55,983 nucleotides of DNA from Dimorphilus gyrociliatus. Lineage: Eukaryota > Annelida > Polychaeta > Dinophilidae. The position numbers were made by a program, and so were the translations under genes. The notes below the pieces were generated by a model. That model was not told the DNA's origin, did not search any database, and saw nothing but the letters and a program-made list of their open reading frames with translations. Location: the NCBI GenBank assembly GCA_904063045.1, contig CAJFCJ010000072.1:13517-69499 (forward strand), given 5' to 3'. Of the stretch, positions 42,233-53,829 are shown in pieces. Position 1 is the first letter of the stretch; the number at the start of each line of letters is the position of its first letter.

Positions 42233-44786
42233 TGTTATTTAATATTCAGTCATAGATAAAGATTCTGTTCAAGATTTGTGATAATAATACCAGTGGAACA
42301 GCAGACAATATTAAGTGAACATGACACAGTAGTCTAATCTCAGTTTCAATATAAAGAAATACTTTTAAAGTGGAATTTAAAATCAAAACTAGTTGGTATA
42401 CGCATTCCCTTTCACCAGCAAATGATATTGTCAAGAACTTTAACCAAATCACAGAAAACTGTACAATAGCACATCATCTTGGTAAAGAAAGTATACCCTA
42501 AATAATACTGGAATCACTTATAAGAAATTTAGTCCAATAATTAATTCTCAATGAAATAATGAGGCAAGCACAAACTTTGCTCAATGAATAATGCCAAAAA
42601 CAGAACTGGAAAGAAATGGAAATATCCATATGTTCAAAATTATCTTACATTATTATTCAGGATGAATGAAACCAACCCAACACTGAAACATTTTCAGAAC
42701 TTTCAATTCTGTTAAATTTTACTTTAAAATTGTGAACTGTTCAACTCTTACAAAAGTATAAAATCCTACAAATTGAACAGTTGTTAGCCTAGTTTTCTAG
42801 CCTCTTGCTTAGAGATAAAAGGTTTAAATATTCAATACACATCTTATTTAGAAAATACTGGCAATGTGTTGACAGAGTGCACTTAGAAGTTGTTTACATC
42901 AAGACTTTTTAAGAATGAAAGTTGATTGGGACAATTATTTATTGTAAATTGTAAACATTAATTTATAAGTTGTTAAAATAATAGAATTGTCTATTAAATA
43001 GGCTTAACCATTTAAATATAATGAACATAGAAAGGTGAAGGCTTACTATCTATGTTTATGCCTAACCCTGAGTCAAATCCCCAGATAAGGATTGTTCACA
43101 ACAAACAGGGTCAAGGGTTATCATATTATGCAATAGTGGTGTAAACAATAACAGGTTATTGTATTCCCTTGCATAAAAAAGGCAATGCATTTTTTAGAAA
43201 ATCATTAGATGCAAAACTAATGAAATTACAGCAAACTTTCTCTTTGAAGAGAATTCACAGGAAAGGAATTCATACCCTACATAACAATAACTCATTAAGA
43301 GGTTAAATTATAGCTCCCTTAAGAACCTTACAAAGAACTCCATACTTAATAGAACAACTAGAAAGTCCTTACTTGGAGGTTTGGATAAGATCACTCAGGT
43401 GGGTAAGACAATGTTTAATTATAGAGTGAAGTTCTTATAAGCCAAACTTAGGGAGTAGAATAACTTGAATTTTTGCAACATTTATAGGGAACAATTAATG
43501 GCAGAATATGAGCTTCAGGAAAACTCATAAAGCAAAGTCCAAGATTCTGTAACAAAGTTTTTGAAGCTATACCAACTCCTTAGCTATAAAGGAACTAAAC
43601 TAAAGCTCATAGAGCTACATTAACTACCTGTAGCTCATAGTGCTCAACCAACTCCTCAGCCCCAGACATCCAGAACTCAACACATAGGAGGCTAATATGA
43701 AAATCATGGAATTGTAAAAAAAAACTGTGGAGAAACTCAAGCAGAAGGAGATAACTAATAAAAAATAAACAAAAACCAATGGAAATTGATTGGACACAGG
43801 CCCTGACCATTTCTGGGAAAAGGTTTTATTTAATTTTCCACTCCCTGAACAGAATATGGTGAATAAATTTAAGATTACATAAATCTCAGAAGAAGTAGAC
43901 TCGACAAAAGGCTTGGATAAAAAGGTGAAATAGGAAAAAAAAGGTCTTAATAACAGAGCCTCATCTCAATAATCCTCTTCATATATTCATCATTAATAAT
44001 TATATGTAGATATAAGCTTTCCAGCAACAGCAAATAAGAAACCTAGACATGTAAATCAATTCAAACACCATTCTCTGGTGGCGCCTGGGTACAAATTTGC
44101 TGGAAAAGAGTACTAAAGAACAAAGGTGGGCTTCTCACTCTTTGCACTCATTTGCTCATGCCTGGTTTCTTTTTCCTTGGTGGGTTTGCTCTCTGTACAA
44201 ACATGACTCTATGAGAATGAAGAATTTTGTTGTGTTCTCTCCTTCCTTAAGAACCTCATTAGAGGAAGCCCATCTTATTTTTGTGTACTAAGAAATATCA
44301 ATTAGAATAATATGGAATCTACACATGATCAACCAACAAAGATTAAGATAAGCTTTCCTCTAAAAACAAGAATACTCTTAGGGCTTTGTGCAATGAATTT
44401 GCCAATCAGTTAAGGGTTACAATACCAGAGATTCCTGATATTTCAATTGACAAACCACTCATACAATTGGCAAATCCCAATATCATCACTCCTTCACCAA
44501 CACCAACAGGAAGTCTATTTCCAGAGACTCTTGGTCTGTGGTCTAACTGCCATGTTAGCAGGTGATCTGGATCATCTAGAGAAAACTAGGGGTTGATGGA
44601 AAACATCCAGATTAGATTTTGGCTTGAAAAATGGTTAGGGGGAAGAGATAGCCATTGATTTATACTTAGGAAATACTATCTGAGGGTTAGCACTATTCAG
44701 AATGGTTGGGCAAGCCCAAGGGTTAGGATAAAAGCAAAGTTTTGTAAACATTTTCCATAACAGCTATTATATTAGGGGACATACAG
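42233..44786. other. Unassigned sequence between two partial LTRs, with one repeat copy
   Basis: 42700-42880 is an inverted copy of the repeat at 16070-16260. The remainder has richer base composition in places (43590-43800, 44080-44290, 44470-44600) and short ORFs on both strands, but no gag, protease, RT or integrase motif. TGGCGCCTGGGTAC at 44078 looks like a retroviral primer-binding site, but no LTR end could be shown before it. Confidence 0.3.
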
Positions 44787-44877
44787 AAAGCTTTAATCAT
44801 TTCTCTCTTACAGCTAAAAAAATTATTATATAATATGCTTATTTATAAATATCTATTAATGTCTTAGGTATGTCTAT
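44787..44877 (+). repeat. Arm of a long-range inverted repeat, interrupted by the LTR
   Basis: TTAGGGGACATACAGAAAG, TTACAGCT and ATTAATGTCTTAGGTATGTC match the reverse complement of 46985-47112. The LTR follows directly after GTCTAT. Confidence 0.55.
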
Positions 44878-45317
44878 TGTACTGCTCTGGTCTTGCCAAT
44901 TTATGCATTTATAACTTATACCAGTACTGGTTCTACTCAAACCTTTAAACAAAGTGTTTAAATTGAAGTACTTTATTCAAGACATAATACCTAAGCAAGT
45001 AACAATATGAAAGTTGAATAGCAGGGTAGATAGTGGACAATAGTATGTTGTCAACCAACCAAACTAGTGTCCAATGTTAAGGAAGTAGAAAAGTCCTAGT
45101 GGATGTTGGTTCAAACCCACCTAGTTCATGTTTGTCCTTAGAACAATATGTTACAAAGTTGCACACTTGAGAAAGCTAATTAATCATAGTTTGGCTGCTT
45201 AAGTATGACAAACCAAAGTCTGTGTTAGGCCAAATGTTATTGCATTCCATAGCATAGGTTTTTAGTAAGTTATAGATAATAGTATAATATAAGAAAAAAA
45301 TAGAATAATAGTTGTCT
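44878..45317 (-). repeat. LTR copy with two internal deletions, minus orientation
   Basis: It starts TGTACTGCTCTGGTCTTGCC and ends near ...ATAGAATAATAGTTGT, covering both ends of the LTR at 53830-54435 in reverse. Two internal segments are missing: one around the TATA region and one around the duplicated TTTTGGCCAxACTATGATT block. It sits inside a repeat whose inverted copy is at 46985-47112. Confidence 0.7.
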
Positions 45318-45379
45318 GCTATCAAAAATCTATATATAAAAATGACATTTTTTTAAGTATGCACAAACATTAAATATCT

Positions 45380-46075
45380 TTAATTAATGTCTGTAAAAAA
45401 TATTCTAATATCAGAAACTCCACTATATCTATCTTTCACATCTTTAAAATCATTTAATTTACAAGCATTAAGACAAATAGTTCTCAAAGAGCTTGCAGAA
45501 GATTTGAGTCCATCAGATATCACTTTAAACCCACTTCCCATGTGTTTATTGTGAGACAAATCAATATGTTCAAGTGTTGAACACTCATCAAATGTTTCTC
45601 CTAGACATTTAGCCTGTTCATCATTTAATTCACAGTAAAAAAACCTAATTATTTTCAAAGTGTTTGAAGATGATTTGAGTCCATCACATATTACTTCAAA
45701 TCCATTTCCCATGTATTTACTGTCAGACAAATCAATATGTTCAATTTTTGGACAGTCTTTCAATGTTTGTCCCAGATATTTAGCTTGTTTATTAACTACT
45801 CCAAAGTGTGAAAGATTAATTTTTTTCAAAGAGTTTGAAGATGATCTGAGTCCATCACATAACACTTTAAATTCATATCCTATGTTATAATTCTCTGATA
45901 AATCAATGTGTTCCAGTGCTGAACACTCTTTCAATGTTTCTCCTAGACATTTAACTTGTTTATTTTTTAAATGACATTGTTTTAATATAATTTCTTTTAA
46001 ACAGTTAGAAGATGATTTGAGTCCCTGACATATAATTTTGAAAGAATCCAACAATTCTTTGTTTGAGACATTCAT
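45380..46075 (-). CDS. LRR protein (ribonuclease-inhibitor type), 231 residues
   Basis: An intact single-exon ORF starts MNVSNKELLDSFKIICQ. Four tandem units of about 57 residues each contain two LRRs, with consensus LKxIxLxxCxLNxxQAKCLG then ETLKECSxLEHIDLS and GFKVICDGLKSSSNS. This layout is that of NLR or RNI-type LRR solenoids, usually binding partners through the concave face. No signal peptide, membrane helix, NACHT or death-fold domain is in the ORF, so it is either a stand-alone LRR protein or the end of a longer gene. Upstream sequence is shared with the broken copy at 29.5 kb. Function unknown. Confidence 0.6.
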   Translation of the reverse strand: MNVSNKELLDSFKIICQGLKSSSNCLKEIILKQCHLKNKQVKCLGETLKECSALEHIDLSENYNIGYEFKVLCDGLRSSSNSLKKINLSHFGVVNKQAKYLGQTLKDCPKIEHIDLSDSKYMGNGFEVICDGLKSSSNTLKIIRFFYCELNDEQAKCLGETFDECSTLEHIDLSHNKHMGSGFKVISDGLKSSASSLRTICLNACKLNDFKDVKDRYSGVSDIRIFFTDIN

Positions 46076-46712
46076 TGTTTTTTAAATAAATTATACTCTT
46101 TATGAATTTACTTATATTTAGTATATTAATTAGCTCTCAGTTTTGTTTGTTTTATACTGATGTTTCAAAATGGCTGTATGATCTGTTTTGAAATGAATGA
46201 AATTGTTCAAACATGGATGATTAATTTATTAAGATATAAAATTTTTCAATATAATAGTTAAAATGCAGCTGATGCATGGAAGCCATTCTGCTGAATGATC
46301 TTCAAGTAATTTTTTTTATCACAGTACAAAAGAAAATTTAATAGTTTTTCTTTTTACATTTTTTCTGTCCACCATATTTTATGCTTAGTCATTTTTTGCA
46401 AATTCATATAATTGACTTTTCATTTTCAGAAAACTGAATTCTACAGAACAATCCTACACTAAAATATTTCTGGAAGTGAATATTCTTAAATGGTGTTCAA
46501 AATTTTACAAACATTAAAAATGATTAATCAAGACAATTAGATAATTGAGCTGAAGAAAACATACCTATTGTACTCTTGCAGTCAGAATGCCTATTCTCTT
46601 ATAGGTAGTATAGTTATAGTAGTATCAAACTAGTCTGCTCTAGCACTTGAGTCATATATTGTATGACACATATTAGAGAATTCTGTCAATAGTATTGAAA
46701 AAAATGAGTTGG
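46076..46712. promoter_or_regulatory. Upstream region shared with the other LRR locus
   Basis: On the minus strand, blocks GTAGAATTCAGTTTTCTGA (46423-46445) and TTACTTGAAGATCATTCAGC (46293-46313) recur in the same order at 29328-29343 and 29377-29396, upstream of the broken LRR copy. They may be a conserved promoter/5' leader or just part of one duplicated segment. Confidence 0.4.
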
Positions 46713-46860
46713 TGTGCAAACATACCTGTGTGCAAATGTACACTGGGTTGCACCCTGTTCTGATGTTTTTCCTTTATTTTAATATTGAATTTTAAATAAA
46801 TGATTTGATTATAAATCCCTAAATGTTTACTTTTGATAAAATATTGTAGACATTAAGTTA
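46713..46860. mobile_element. Terminal fragment of the 2923-type MULE
   Basis: GTTGGTGTGCAAACATACCT and a following TGCAAATGTACACTGGGTTG are diverged forms of the 2923 element's tip. The next ~100 bp (TTTAAATAAATGATTTGATT, then TTAAGTTAAATA) parallel 2985-3060. No coding part remains. Confidence 0.55.
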
Positions 46861-46984
46861 AATATGGATTGAAGCAAATGTGTATTTCAAAAGGCAGTAA
46901 GGGCATACTCTAGGTTGAAACCACCTGAATACTCTGTCAAAGGAATTGGTATGCTTCCCTCCAGGTGGCAAGGATTCATTGACA

Positions 46985-47112
46985 ATAATGGGCAATTCAT
47001 AGTTAAATAGACATACCTAAGACATTAATAAATATTTATGAATAATTAATTTGCATAGTATACAATTTTTTTTCAGCTGTAAGACACAAATGACTAAAAT
47101 TTTCAGTATGCC
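46985..47112 (-). repeat. Second arm of the inverted repeat
   Basis: The reverse complement reads TTAGGGGCATACTGAAAAT, TTACAGCTG, then ATTAATGTCTTAGGTATGTC, as in 44787-44877. This arm is uninterrupted. Confidence 0.55.
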
Positions 47113-47343
47113 CCTAATACTAAAAAACTGTTACAAATGTAACTTGTTGGTGTCTCTGATTATTTCTTTTAACCACATTTTCTGTATGCTTTAAAAATAA
47201 CACTAGCTCATTTCTTAACAAATTATGAAGTATATTTAAAAAATTATTATTTAGAAACAGTCATATGATTAAATGAATGGAATGTATTCTCTATATTTAC
47301 ATATGTTTTTATGCTTTCCCAGAAAGATTAGCTGTGAACAAAA

Positions 47344-47552
47344 TTGAACAAGAGAATGGTTGCATTCCCTTAAATTGAATTTTGTTTCTTCCTTATTATT
47401 TACTTTTCAACTTCCTGTTTAAGAAAAACTAGCAGAAGTGAAATAATTTCATAAAAACAAAAGATTATGTGATATGACTAAGAATTTTGTATTTAGAAAT
47501 GACCTAAGTCATATCAAATAATCTTTGGGAATGCAACCATTCTCTTGTTCAA
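47344..47552. mobile_element. Foldback MITE with 26-bp perfect inverted ends
   Basis: The ends 47344-47369 and 47527-47552 are perfect inverse copies of 26 bp (TTGAACAAGAGAATGGTTGC plus ATTCCC). Directly inside the right end, GTCATATCAAATAATCTTT pairs with AAAGATTATGTGATATGAC at 47460-47478, about 90 bp inside the left end. The left arm therefore carries an insertion that splits a formerly longer hairpin. No target duplication was clear. Confidence 0.65.
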
Positions 47553-47989
47553 ATATTTGGAAATGGTTTAAGATTCCAGAAGAAAATGTGTATTTCAGTT
47601 CTTTAAAAAATAATATTAAAATCTTCATGATCAGATATTCTTATGTTGTTCTGTAATTATAAGTAAACACCAATTTTTTAAAATGGTATTGCATAGTGTA
47701 TTGTCTAAAAAGTGTCATTTAGTCCATCATAAATCCATATAAATTCTTTTCCTTTGCATTAATATATAAACTACATGCAGCATTAAGTACAGTAATCATC
47801 CATTCCAATCTATACTTTGTAGTATTGTGATTGTAGGAATTGGTTCTACTCATTCAAAGTACAAAGTTTAGATCTATGAACTACATTAGTTATATTGAAA
47901 ATATTAAGAATGAAACTTGTTTAAATAAAGAGAGTAAAATGTAAGGTTATGATACACATATGTTTGATGATTTCTCCAATAGATCCATT

Positions 47990-48430
47990 GCTGATATTAA
48001 TCCCAAATCATAATTATCCCACAATTTGAATATCTGAACCTGCAATTTCTTTTGGTGTTTTTTTCAACTTTTTTTCAGATAAGAGTGTTTTTTAAATACC
48101 AATAAGGTAGGCGTTCTTATTTAAATCATCTACTAATTGGTAAAAAGAGCCCTTAGCAAAGACCTTACTGTTCTACCTTTTATGCCAAGCTTCAACTTAG
48201 TTGTTACTTCTGAGGGTAATACACAGACCATTGTTGATGTTGCCAAAATGAATTTTCAATCCATTGAGATCTGACATAATCAAACAAATCAGAATATCTA
48301 TTTCTTGTTTTCATTTCATTGTCAATTAAATGGAAGATTGTTGTTATGGTAGAAGAAGGAAGGAAAGGCCTTATTCATATTTGATTGATAGTCTTTACTG
48401 TATCCTAAATTCTAAATGTACATCTGGTAC
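47990..48430 (-). mobile_element. MULE C-terminal relic
   Basis: The minus strand reads WIENSFWQHQQWSVY, then in a shifted frame LRSNN*VEAWHKR and FYQLVDDLNKN. These correspond to the WI-x-W-x-x-WS and TNNxxEGxH blocks of the other MULEs here. Stops and shifts throughout. Confidence 0.5.
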
Positions 48431-48874
48431 ATTGAAATTGTGGCTAAATTAAAATATGTTCTAAACATGTCCTGTATATTGTAAATAGATAACAGCAATG
48501 ATGACATTTCCAGCAATAAAAGGGTTCATTTACCCAAATTGTAATAGATAAATAACTAAAATGGTAACCAACAATCCTAATCCTAACCCTGAATCTAAAC
48601 CACTCAAATGGATATCTTGATTTTCTTAGCATTTTTTTTGTTAATGTCAAGTAGATTGAAATTATTGCAATTTTTTTGTGTTTAATTAATAAAAACAATT
48701 AAAATATCAAGAAAATGTCAATAAAAGATGTGGAAAAGATATTGTTATAAAAACAACAACAAAATGTGGATGTTTTCTGTGTAAACAAAATTTTACTTGA
48801 GTTATTGCTATTTTAAATCAAAAATGTTGTACTATTGCCATTTATCCTCATTTAAGATAGTCATTTATGGTTGT
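48431..48874. other. AT-rich spacer
   Basis: No gene recognised; an 84-codon minus-strand ORF (48698-48444) has no domain pattern. Confidence 0.3.
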
Positions 48875-50283
48875 TTAAATACTACCAAGTGCATCAAATA
48901 ATTCTGCAAGAGCATTTCCTATTCCACTATCATCACTAACCCCTTCAGCAAGGCTCTGTACAGTTTCAATTGTTTCGCATACTGTATTCAGTCCTTTAGC
49001 AACACCACCAGCCACTTTTGTAATAGTTGCGAGAGTATCACTATTGGATTTCCTATTTAACAATCTTTCAGGTTTACAAATGATTGGAGTTAAAAGACAC
49101 ATACTATAATCTTTATAGTCTGTATCCAATTGCTGATGTCTGATTCTTTTAAAAGAGTCTGGTTCTGTAAAATATTCTTGGATATTTCTAGGATAGTTTT
49201 CATCTTGAAGAATGAATAATAAATTGTGCAGATTTCTTGATGATGTACAAGTTTCACTCTGCTTTAGAAGAATTCGTAATAATGGAAAATGACACTTTAT
49301 GAAAGCTTCAAGTCTGTTTTCACCAAGACAATTAGTAAAGCAGTAGCTAAATTCATCAAGATACTTCAAATGTCTGCCATTTTCAAGTATTTTTAACACG
49401 GCAAATAGAGCAGATTCTATTGACAACTGCGAAATCGAATAGGTTCCATATTTGTAGAGAAAATATATCACCAAATGAGGATCAATGTACCTAGTTGGAC
49501 ATTCATGCATTGGTTTAAAATCAGCTGCAAACATGAAATCATCTTTATCAATGTTTTTTAAATGTTGGTCATCTTGATTATTAAAAAAATGAACAAGGAG
49601 AGAAAGATTTTGCAGTCTATACCCCTGTGGGTAAATTAAATGGAGTAGCATACAAAACATGGCTTCTAAGGTCCACCCATTGAGAGTCTTTGCAGAGCAT
49701 CTTGACAAATATTCTAAAGCTTCAAATAATTTACACCTCAGTTTTACATTTTGATTCAACTCTGACAAAATTGGTGAATTATATGTGAAGATTAAAATTT
49801 TACAAAGCCAATCACTAAGCATAAATAGCTTTGTGAATGAAACTTGTTCTCAAATAATTCTAGTAGATGCGCGAGTGTTGTCTGAATGTACTCATAGAAA
49901 TTCGTTTCTGTTAAAATCTTTGCAAAAGAATTGTGTAGATATATGCCTTCACTGATAAGAAGTAAAAAATCAATAAAAGAACAAGCCGCTTTCAATATAT
50001 CATCAATATCATATTTCAAGATTCTTTTGATAATAGCAATGATATATCTAACAATTGATTCATCATCAAAGAAATATATTCCATATTGTCTATCCCTTTG
50101 AGAAGAGCGAATAACCTTTTGAAATGGTAGTGATACTTCACTGACAGATGTGGGTTGCCAAAATTTTTTCATTTCCTCATCACTTTTACAATAGATAAGT
50201 TCCAACCTTCTATAAAACTTGTGATGTTCCTTGTAAATTGGAGAAAATATATTCATTGTTTTTGAAATTTCTTCCACGCACAC
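48875..50283 (-). CDS. Unrecognised helical protein, frameshift near 49800
   Basis: Two overlapping frames, 50283-49792 (163 residues) and 49822-48875 (315 residues), together read as one protein of roughly 470 residues. The first ends in LVIGFVKF-stop where the second reads LSDWLCKILIF, so a single indel or a missed intron separates them. The sequence is rich in Leu/Ile helices like ARM/HEAT-type or similar all-alpha proteins, with no signal peptide, and ends in a Gly/Ala/Val amphipathic tail (ITKVAGGVAKGLNTVCETIE) and DALGSI. I do not recognise the family. Length and even composition suggest a genuine gene, recently broken or with a sequencing error. Confidence 0.5.
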
Positions 50284-51184
50284 AGATTAAAACTATGCAA
50301 TTTCTAAATGAAACAAGTTTGTTCCCTTATCCTTCTTTTATGGAAAGATTTTAATTAATAGTTGATTTTAGAGAAACTACCTTATTTTTTCAGTTTATAT
50401 TATTACAATATACACAAAAAAAGAAAGATGAAAGGAAAAATAAGAAAATTTTATCTCTAAATCAATCATAACAATAATTTGGATAAAAATTTGACAACTG
50501 AATAGGCCTATAGCAGTGAGTCATGAACACCTGAGTTCTAAGTTTATAGGTTGTGAAAACAATTTGGCCTTCTATTTATTGATCTCTTGAAGGATTTTCT
50601 TTTAATGAATTCATAGTAAAAATTGCCATTTTTGAAAGGGGAAGTATTGAAATGAATTATCAGAAATGTTTCGTATTAACATTTACTTTTTCTGTCAATA
50701 CTTTTGTTTCAATCAAAATCCTAACATTTTTATTTACAATCCAATAAACAATTCTTATCAATATACCATGTGTTCCCACAGACTTTTTATCACTACATAT
50801 TCTTATCACTTTAGATAATGTAGAAAGATCTCACAGACAAGATAGTTAAACTACCAGTTTTTTCAATTCCATTTCCCTCACATATGTGTTGGCATGATAC
50901 AGTCTTATCTAAAGCTGATTAAGTTTGGGGCATGTTTCCCACATGGTTGTTCATATGGCTTATATATATTGTAAATACATTTTGAAACAATTCATTAGTA
51001 GTTTGAAGATTAAGGAGTAAATTCAAAGTAGCCAGTTAAATGTACAGCTATTAAAAAATCGTCCTGTTTCTCTTTTTTGACAAACACTGAGTCCTATTTC
51101 AAACCACAGTACGTCAAAATTATATTGATAAAATCCATCAGTATAATTAACAGAAAAAATATATTATATTGCCATGAAAAGAAA
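50284..51184. other. Intergenic
   Basis: No gene seen; one ATAGGCCTAT palindrome near 50503. No RT, protease or integrase sequence precedes the env-like gene. Confidence 0.3.
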
Positions 51185-51219
51185 ATTAAATGGAATTTTT
51201 TAAAAAAATTCCATTTAAT
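51185..51219. repeat. Near-perfect palindrome before the env acceptor
   Basis: ATTAAATGGAATTTTTT (51185-51201) and its inverse AAAAAATTCCATTTAAT (51203-51219) are separated by one base, followed within 25 bp by a poly-T acceptor ending ACAG at 51241. Confidence 0.6.
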
Positions 51220-51241
51220 CATTTTTACAGTTTTTTTTACA

Positions 51242-53755
51242 GATATAGAAATTATTAATCCTGATAATGGATATGACATTACTAGCAATTATGAGACAAA
51301 TCAACTGCTAACCTCTTCTGAAAGCAATAGTGAATGGGATTTTAATCCAGAATCTGATAGTCATGCTGCTAATTCAATGCAAGAAGAATTAAGTATCTGG
51401 ACTAGTTCTGACAATGACTCAATTATTCTTATTGATTCATCTGAAGAGGAGACTGAAATTACAAATATTTCAGATAGTGAGTCAATTATTACTATAGATT
51501 CAGTCACAGATGCAATTGAAAGTAGCCTTGAAGAAATGGAAATGAAGACCCAGTACATAGAATTGGAAGATGGAATAACTGTAGCAGTTGAACCAAAACA
51601 AGAAACTTCTGATGGTGAAACAAGAACCAATATAAGAAGAACTAGCAGGAAACCAATGTCATGGTTATCATTATGGTTGACACTTATAATGATTTTCAAC
51701 TGCAGTAGTCCAAGCACAGTCCCAAAATCATTGTACCAAGGTGCTGCTGTTACAAGTGCAAACATAACTTTAACATTTAAGCCACCCTTATATTTCTGTT
51801 CTAATCAACTACCTACTCAGGCATTTGATCTAGCAGAGGAACCTGTTTGTAGCATAGAAGGCCAGCAAACAAAAAAAATAACAGCTGACATCTATGAATT
51901 GAAGTTACATGAAATTGTAACAAGGGCAGTCAAATGTAAAGTGTATCTAAGAACTAACTTTTACATATATTATTTCTTTGGAGCAAAGAAGAGGAGAATT
52001 GTTGATTCAATTATCAAACTAACACCTGAACATTGCAGACAGATGGTTAAAGACAAACAATCTTTCCAAGGAAAAGCCTTGACTGTTAGAAGCAACACTT
52101 GGATCTACAGAGATAAATTCCCAGAAGCATATACATGGCCAACAACTACAGAAGTCCTAGAATATACCACCATCATGCAGTTTGGAAAAGCATATTGGCA
52201 ACCTCCAAATATGAAAATTACTACCAATCTTGACTACCTAGAAGACTGTCTACCAGGGCAGTCATACTGTGAAACAGAAGAAGCTATTATTGTCTTAAGA
52301 AACCTTAAAAATAATTACACTATTGGACAACAATCACCATGGAAGAAATTGGTAACCAAGTTAGCTGTATAAAATTTGCTGGTCACTATTCTTGCCCAGG
52401 GTATTCTATTCTAGACATCCCTTACCAAGACAAATTCATTGATAGTATTGGTGGCCCTGGAACCAAAGTACTAGTGCCATTAGAAGAAAGGAATCTGATA
52501 TTGGAAACAGCCAGTGAACACCTATACCAAGCATTACACTATCATAGGATTGGAGAAATTGAAGAAAAATGATTATTAAACTATCCCAATAAAGTAAAAG
52601 AACAACTCACATTATATAAACGTAACAATCTTTTACCCAGCCTTAATGAATGGTATAGAAACACTAACACAAAGTATAAATTAATGAGAGCTAAGGGTAA
52701 ATTGAGAGAAATTGTGACCTATCACTTGCAGCAACCTATTAGTCCATCACATTGGGAGTTAGATAACTACTATATTGAAGAAATGTTAAAAGCAGTAAAA
52801 ATATAAATTCTCACTACAAATAAGAGAGGCTGCCCAAACATCTCCTCTGCTACAGTTCACTGAGCAATTATCAGGACTACTATGCAATCAATTTGTACAA
52901 TGAAGTAGAATGATTGCATTACTTGCAAACCTGGACCCTCAGCTGACCACTGTATTGACAGACCAGTTGGGTATGCACAGCAGTCAAATGGGAGAACTAG
53001 CAATAGTTAAGCAATGTTCACCAATAGCTTCCACAGAAGTAGTTTGTGACTTAGCAATAATAAAGAAGGATAACAAATGTTCCCAATTCTTAATTGTTGC
53101 AATGAATAACCTTCTCTTTCAGGTAGAACCTGTTACTCATGTTCTATGGCAAGTTAATTTGGAACAGATTACCTATAATGACTGCAAAACAAAGAAGCTT
53201 TTCTACAAAACAACTCATAACCCTTTGAGCCCTGTAAGAACTCAAACAATGAAAGACAAAATGTATGTTTATTATTCTGAAAAAGGATGCAAATTTCACA
53301 CTGTATCTGCAAAATCAATGCAGCTAAAGATCAATAATCAACTGTCTGAACCAGAGCTGGAAATTGCTAGGCTAGCTGACCTACTCCATCATGGGATAAA
53401 GAAAGATATTGGGTACCAACACTCAAAAATACAGCAAGCAATTGAGTCACTGGAACAAAATCAAGCTAGATATGATAGCATGGTACATATTGCAGAAGAA
53501 AATGGCATTGTACATGGTCCATCTGGAATTAAACAATTTTTTCATCATTGGTATTACCAGCCTGGAAAAACACTTTACATCACTTTATGAAATATTTGCT
53601 TGAGTATCCTAGTATTGATAATTGGTGTTATGATTATCCACAATTGTAGAGTGAGAAACAAGCAAAAGCCTGTAGAAAACACCATAAATGAGATTGAAGA
53701 TGACTTCTCAGAGCAGCCCATTCCTAACACCAAGCCCAGGAAAAGATCAATCTGA
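51242..53755 (+). pseudogene. Retroelement envelope-like glycoprotein gene, decayed
   Basis: After a strong acceptor (TTTTTTTTACAG) comes an acidic leader (about 51242-51650), a hydrophobic segment like a signal peptide (WLSLWLTLIMIF), an ectodomain with several Cys and NxT/S sites, and after several frame changes a membrane helix (about 53603-53640) with a short charged tail ending at 53755. A PPT and LTR follow, so this is the env position of an LTR element. Breaks: frameshift near 52345-52372, stops near 52570 and 52804, another shift near 52905 and one before the membrane helix. No gag or pol was found upstream. The env family was not identified. Confidence 0.6.
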
Positions 53756-53814
53756 GAAACAGGAGCCACCTCCTGTGATCCTACTCAAACCAAGATGAAG
53801 AGACTCATCTTCAC

Positions 53815-53828
53815 AAAGAAGGGGGAAG
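53815..53828 (+). other. Polypurine tract of the LTR element
   Basis: AAAGAAGGGGGAAG lies one base before the LTR start, where plus-strand priming takes place in LTR retroelements. Confidence 0.7.
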
Positions 53829-53829
53829 T

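Noticed and set aside
42246-42452. Minus-strand ORF as a reverse transcriptase piece
   Set aside because: No RT motif could be found in any frame around it.
44076-44096. TGGCGCCTGGGTAC as a primer-binding site of a retroelement
   Set aside because: No LTR end with CA could be shown immediately upstream, and no gag/pol frame follows.
51094-51765. Minus-strand ORFs opposite the env leader
   Set aside because: They mirror the plus-strand acidic leader, which has better context (acceptor, following signal-like segment, PPT and LTR).
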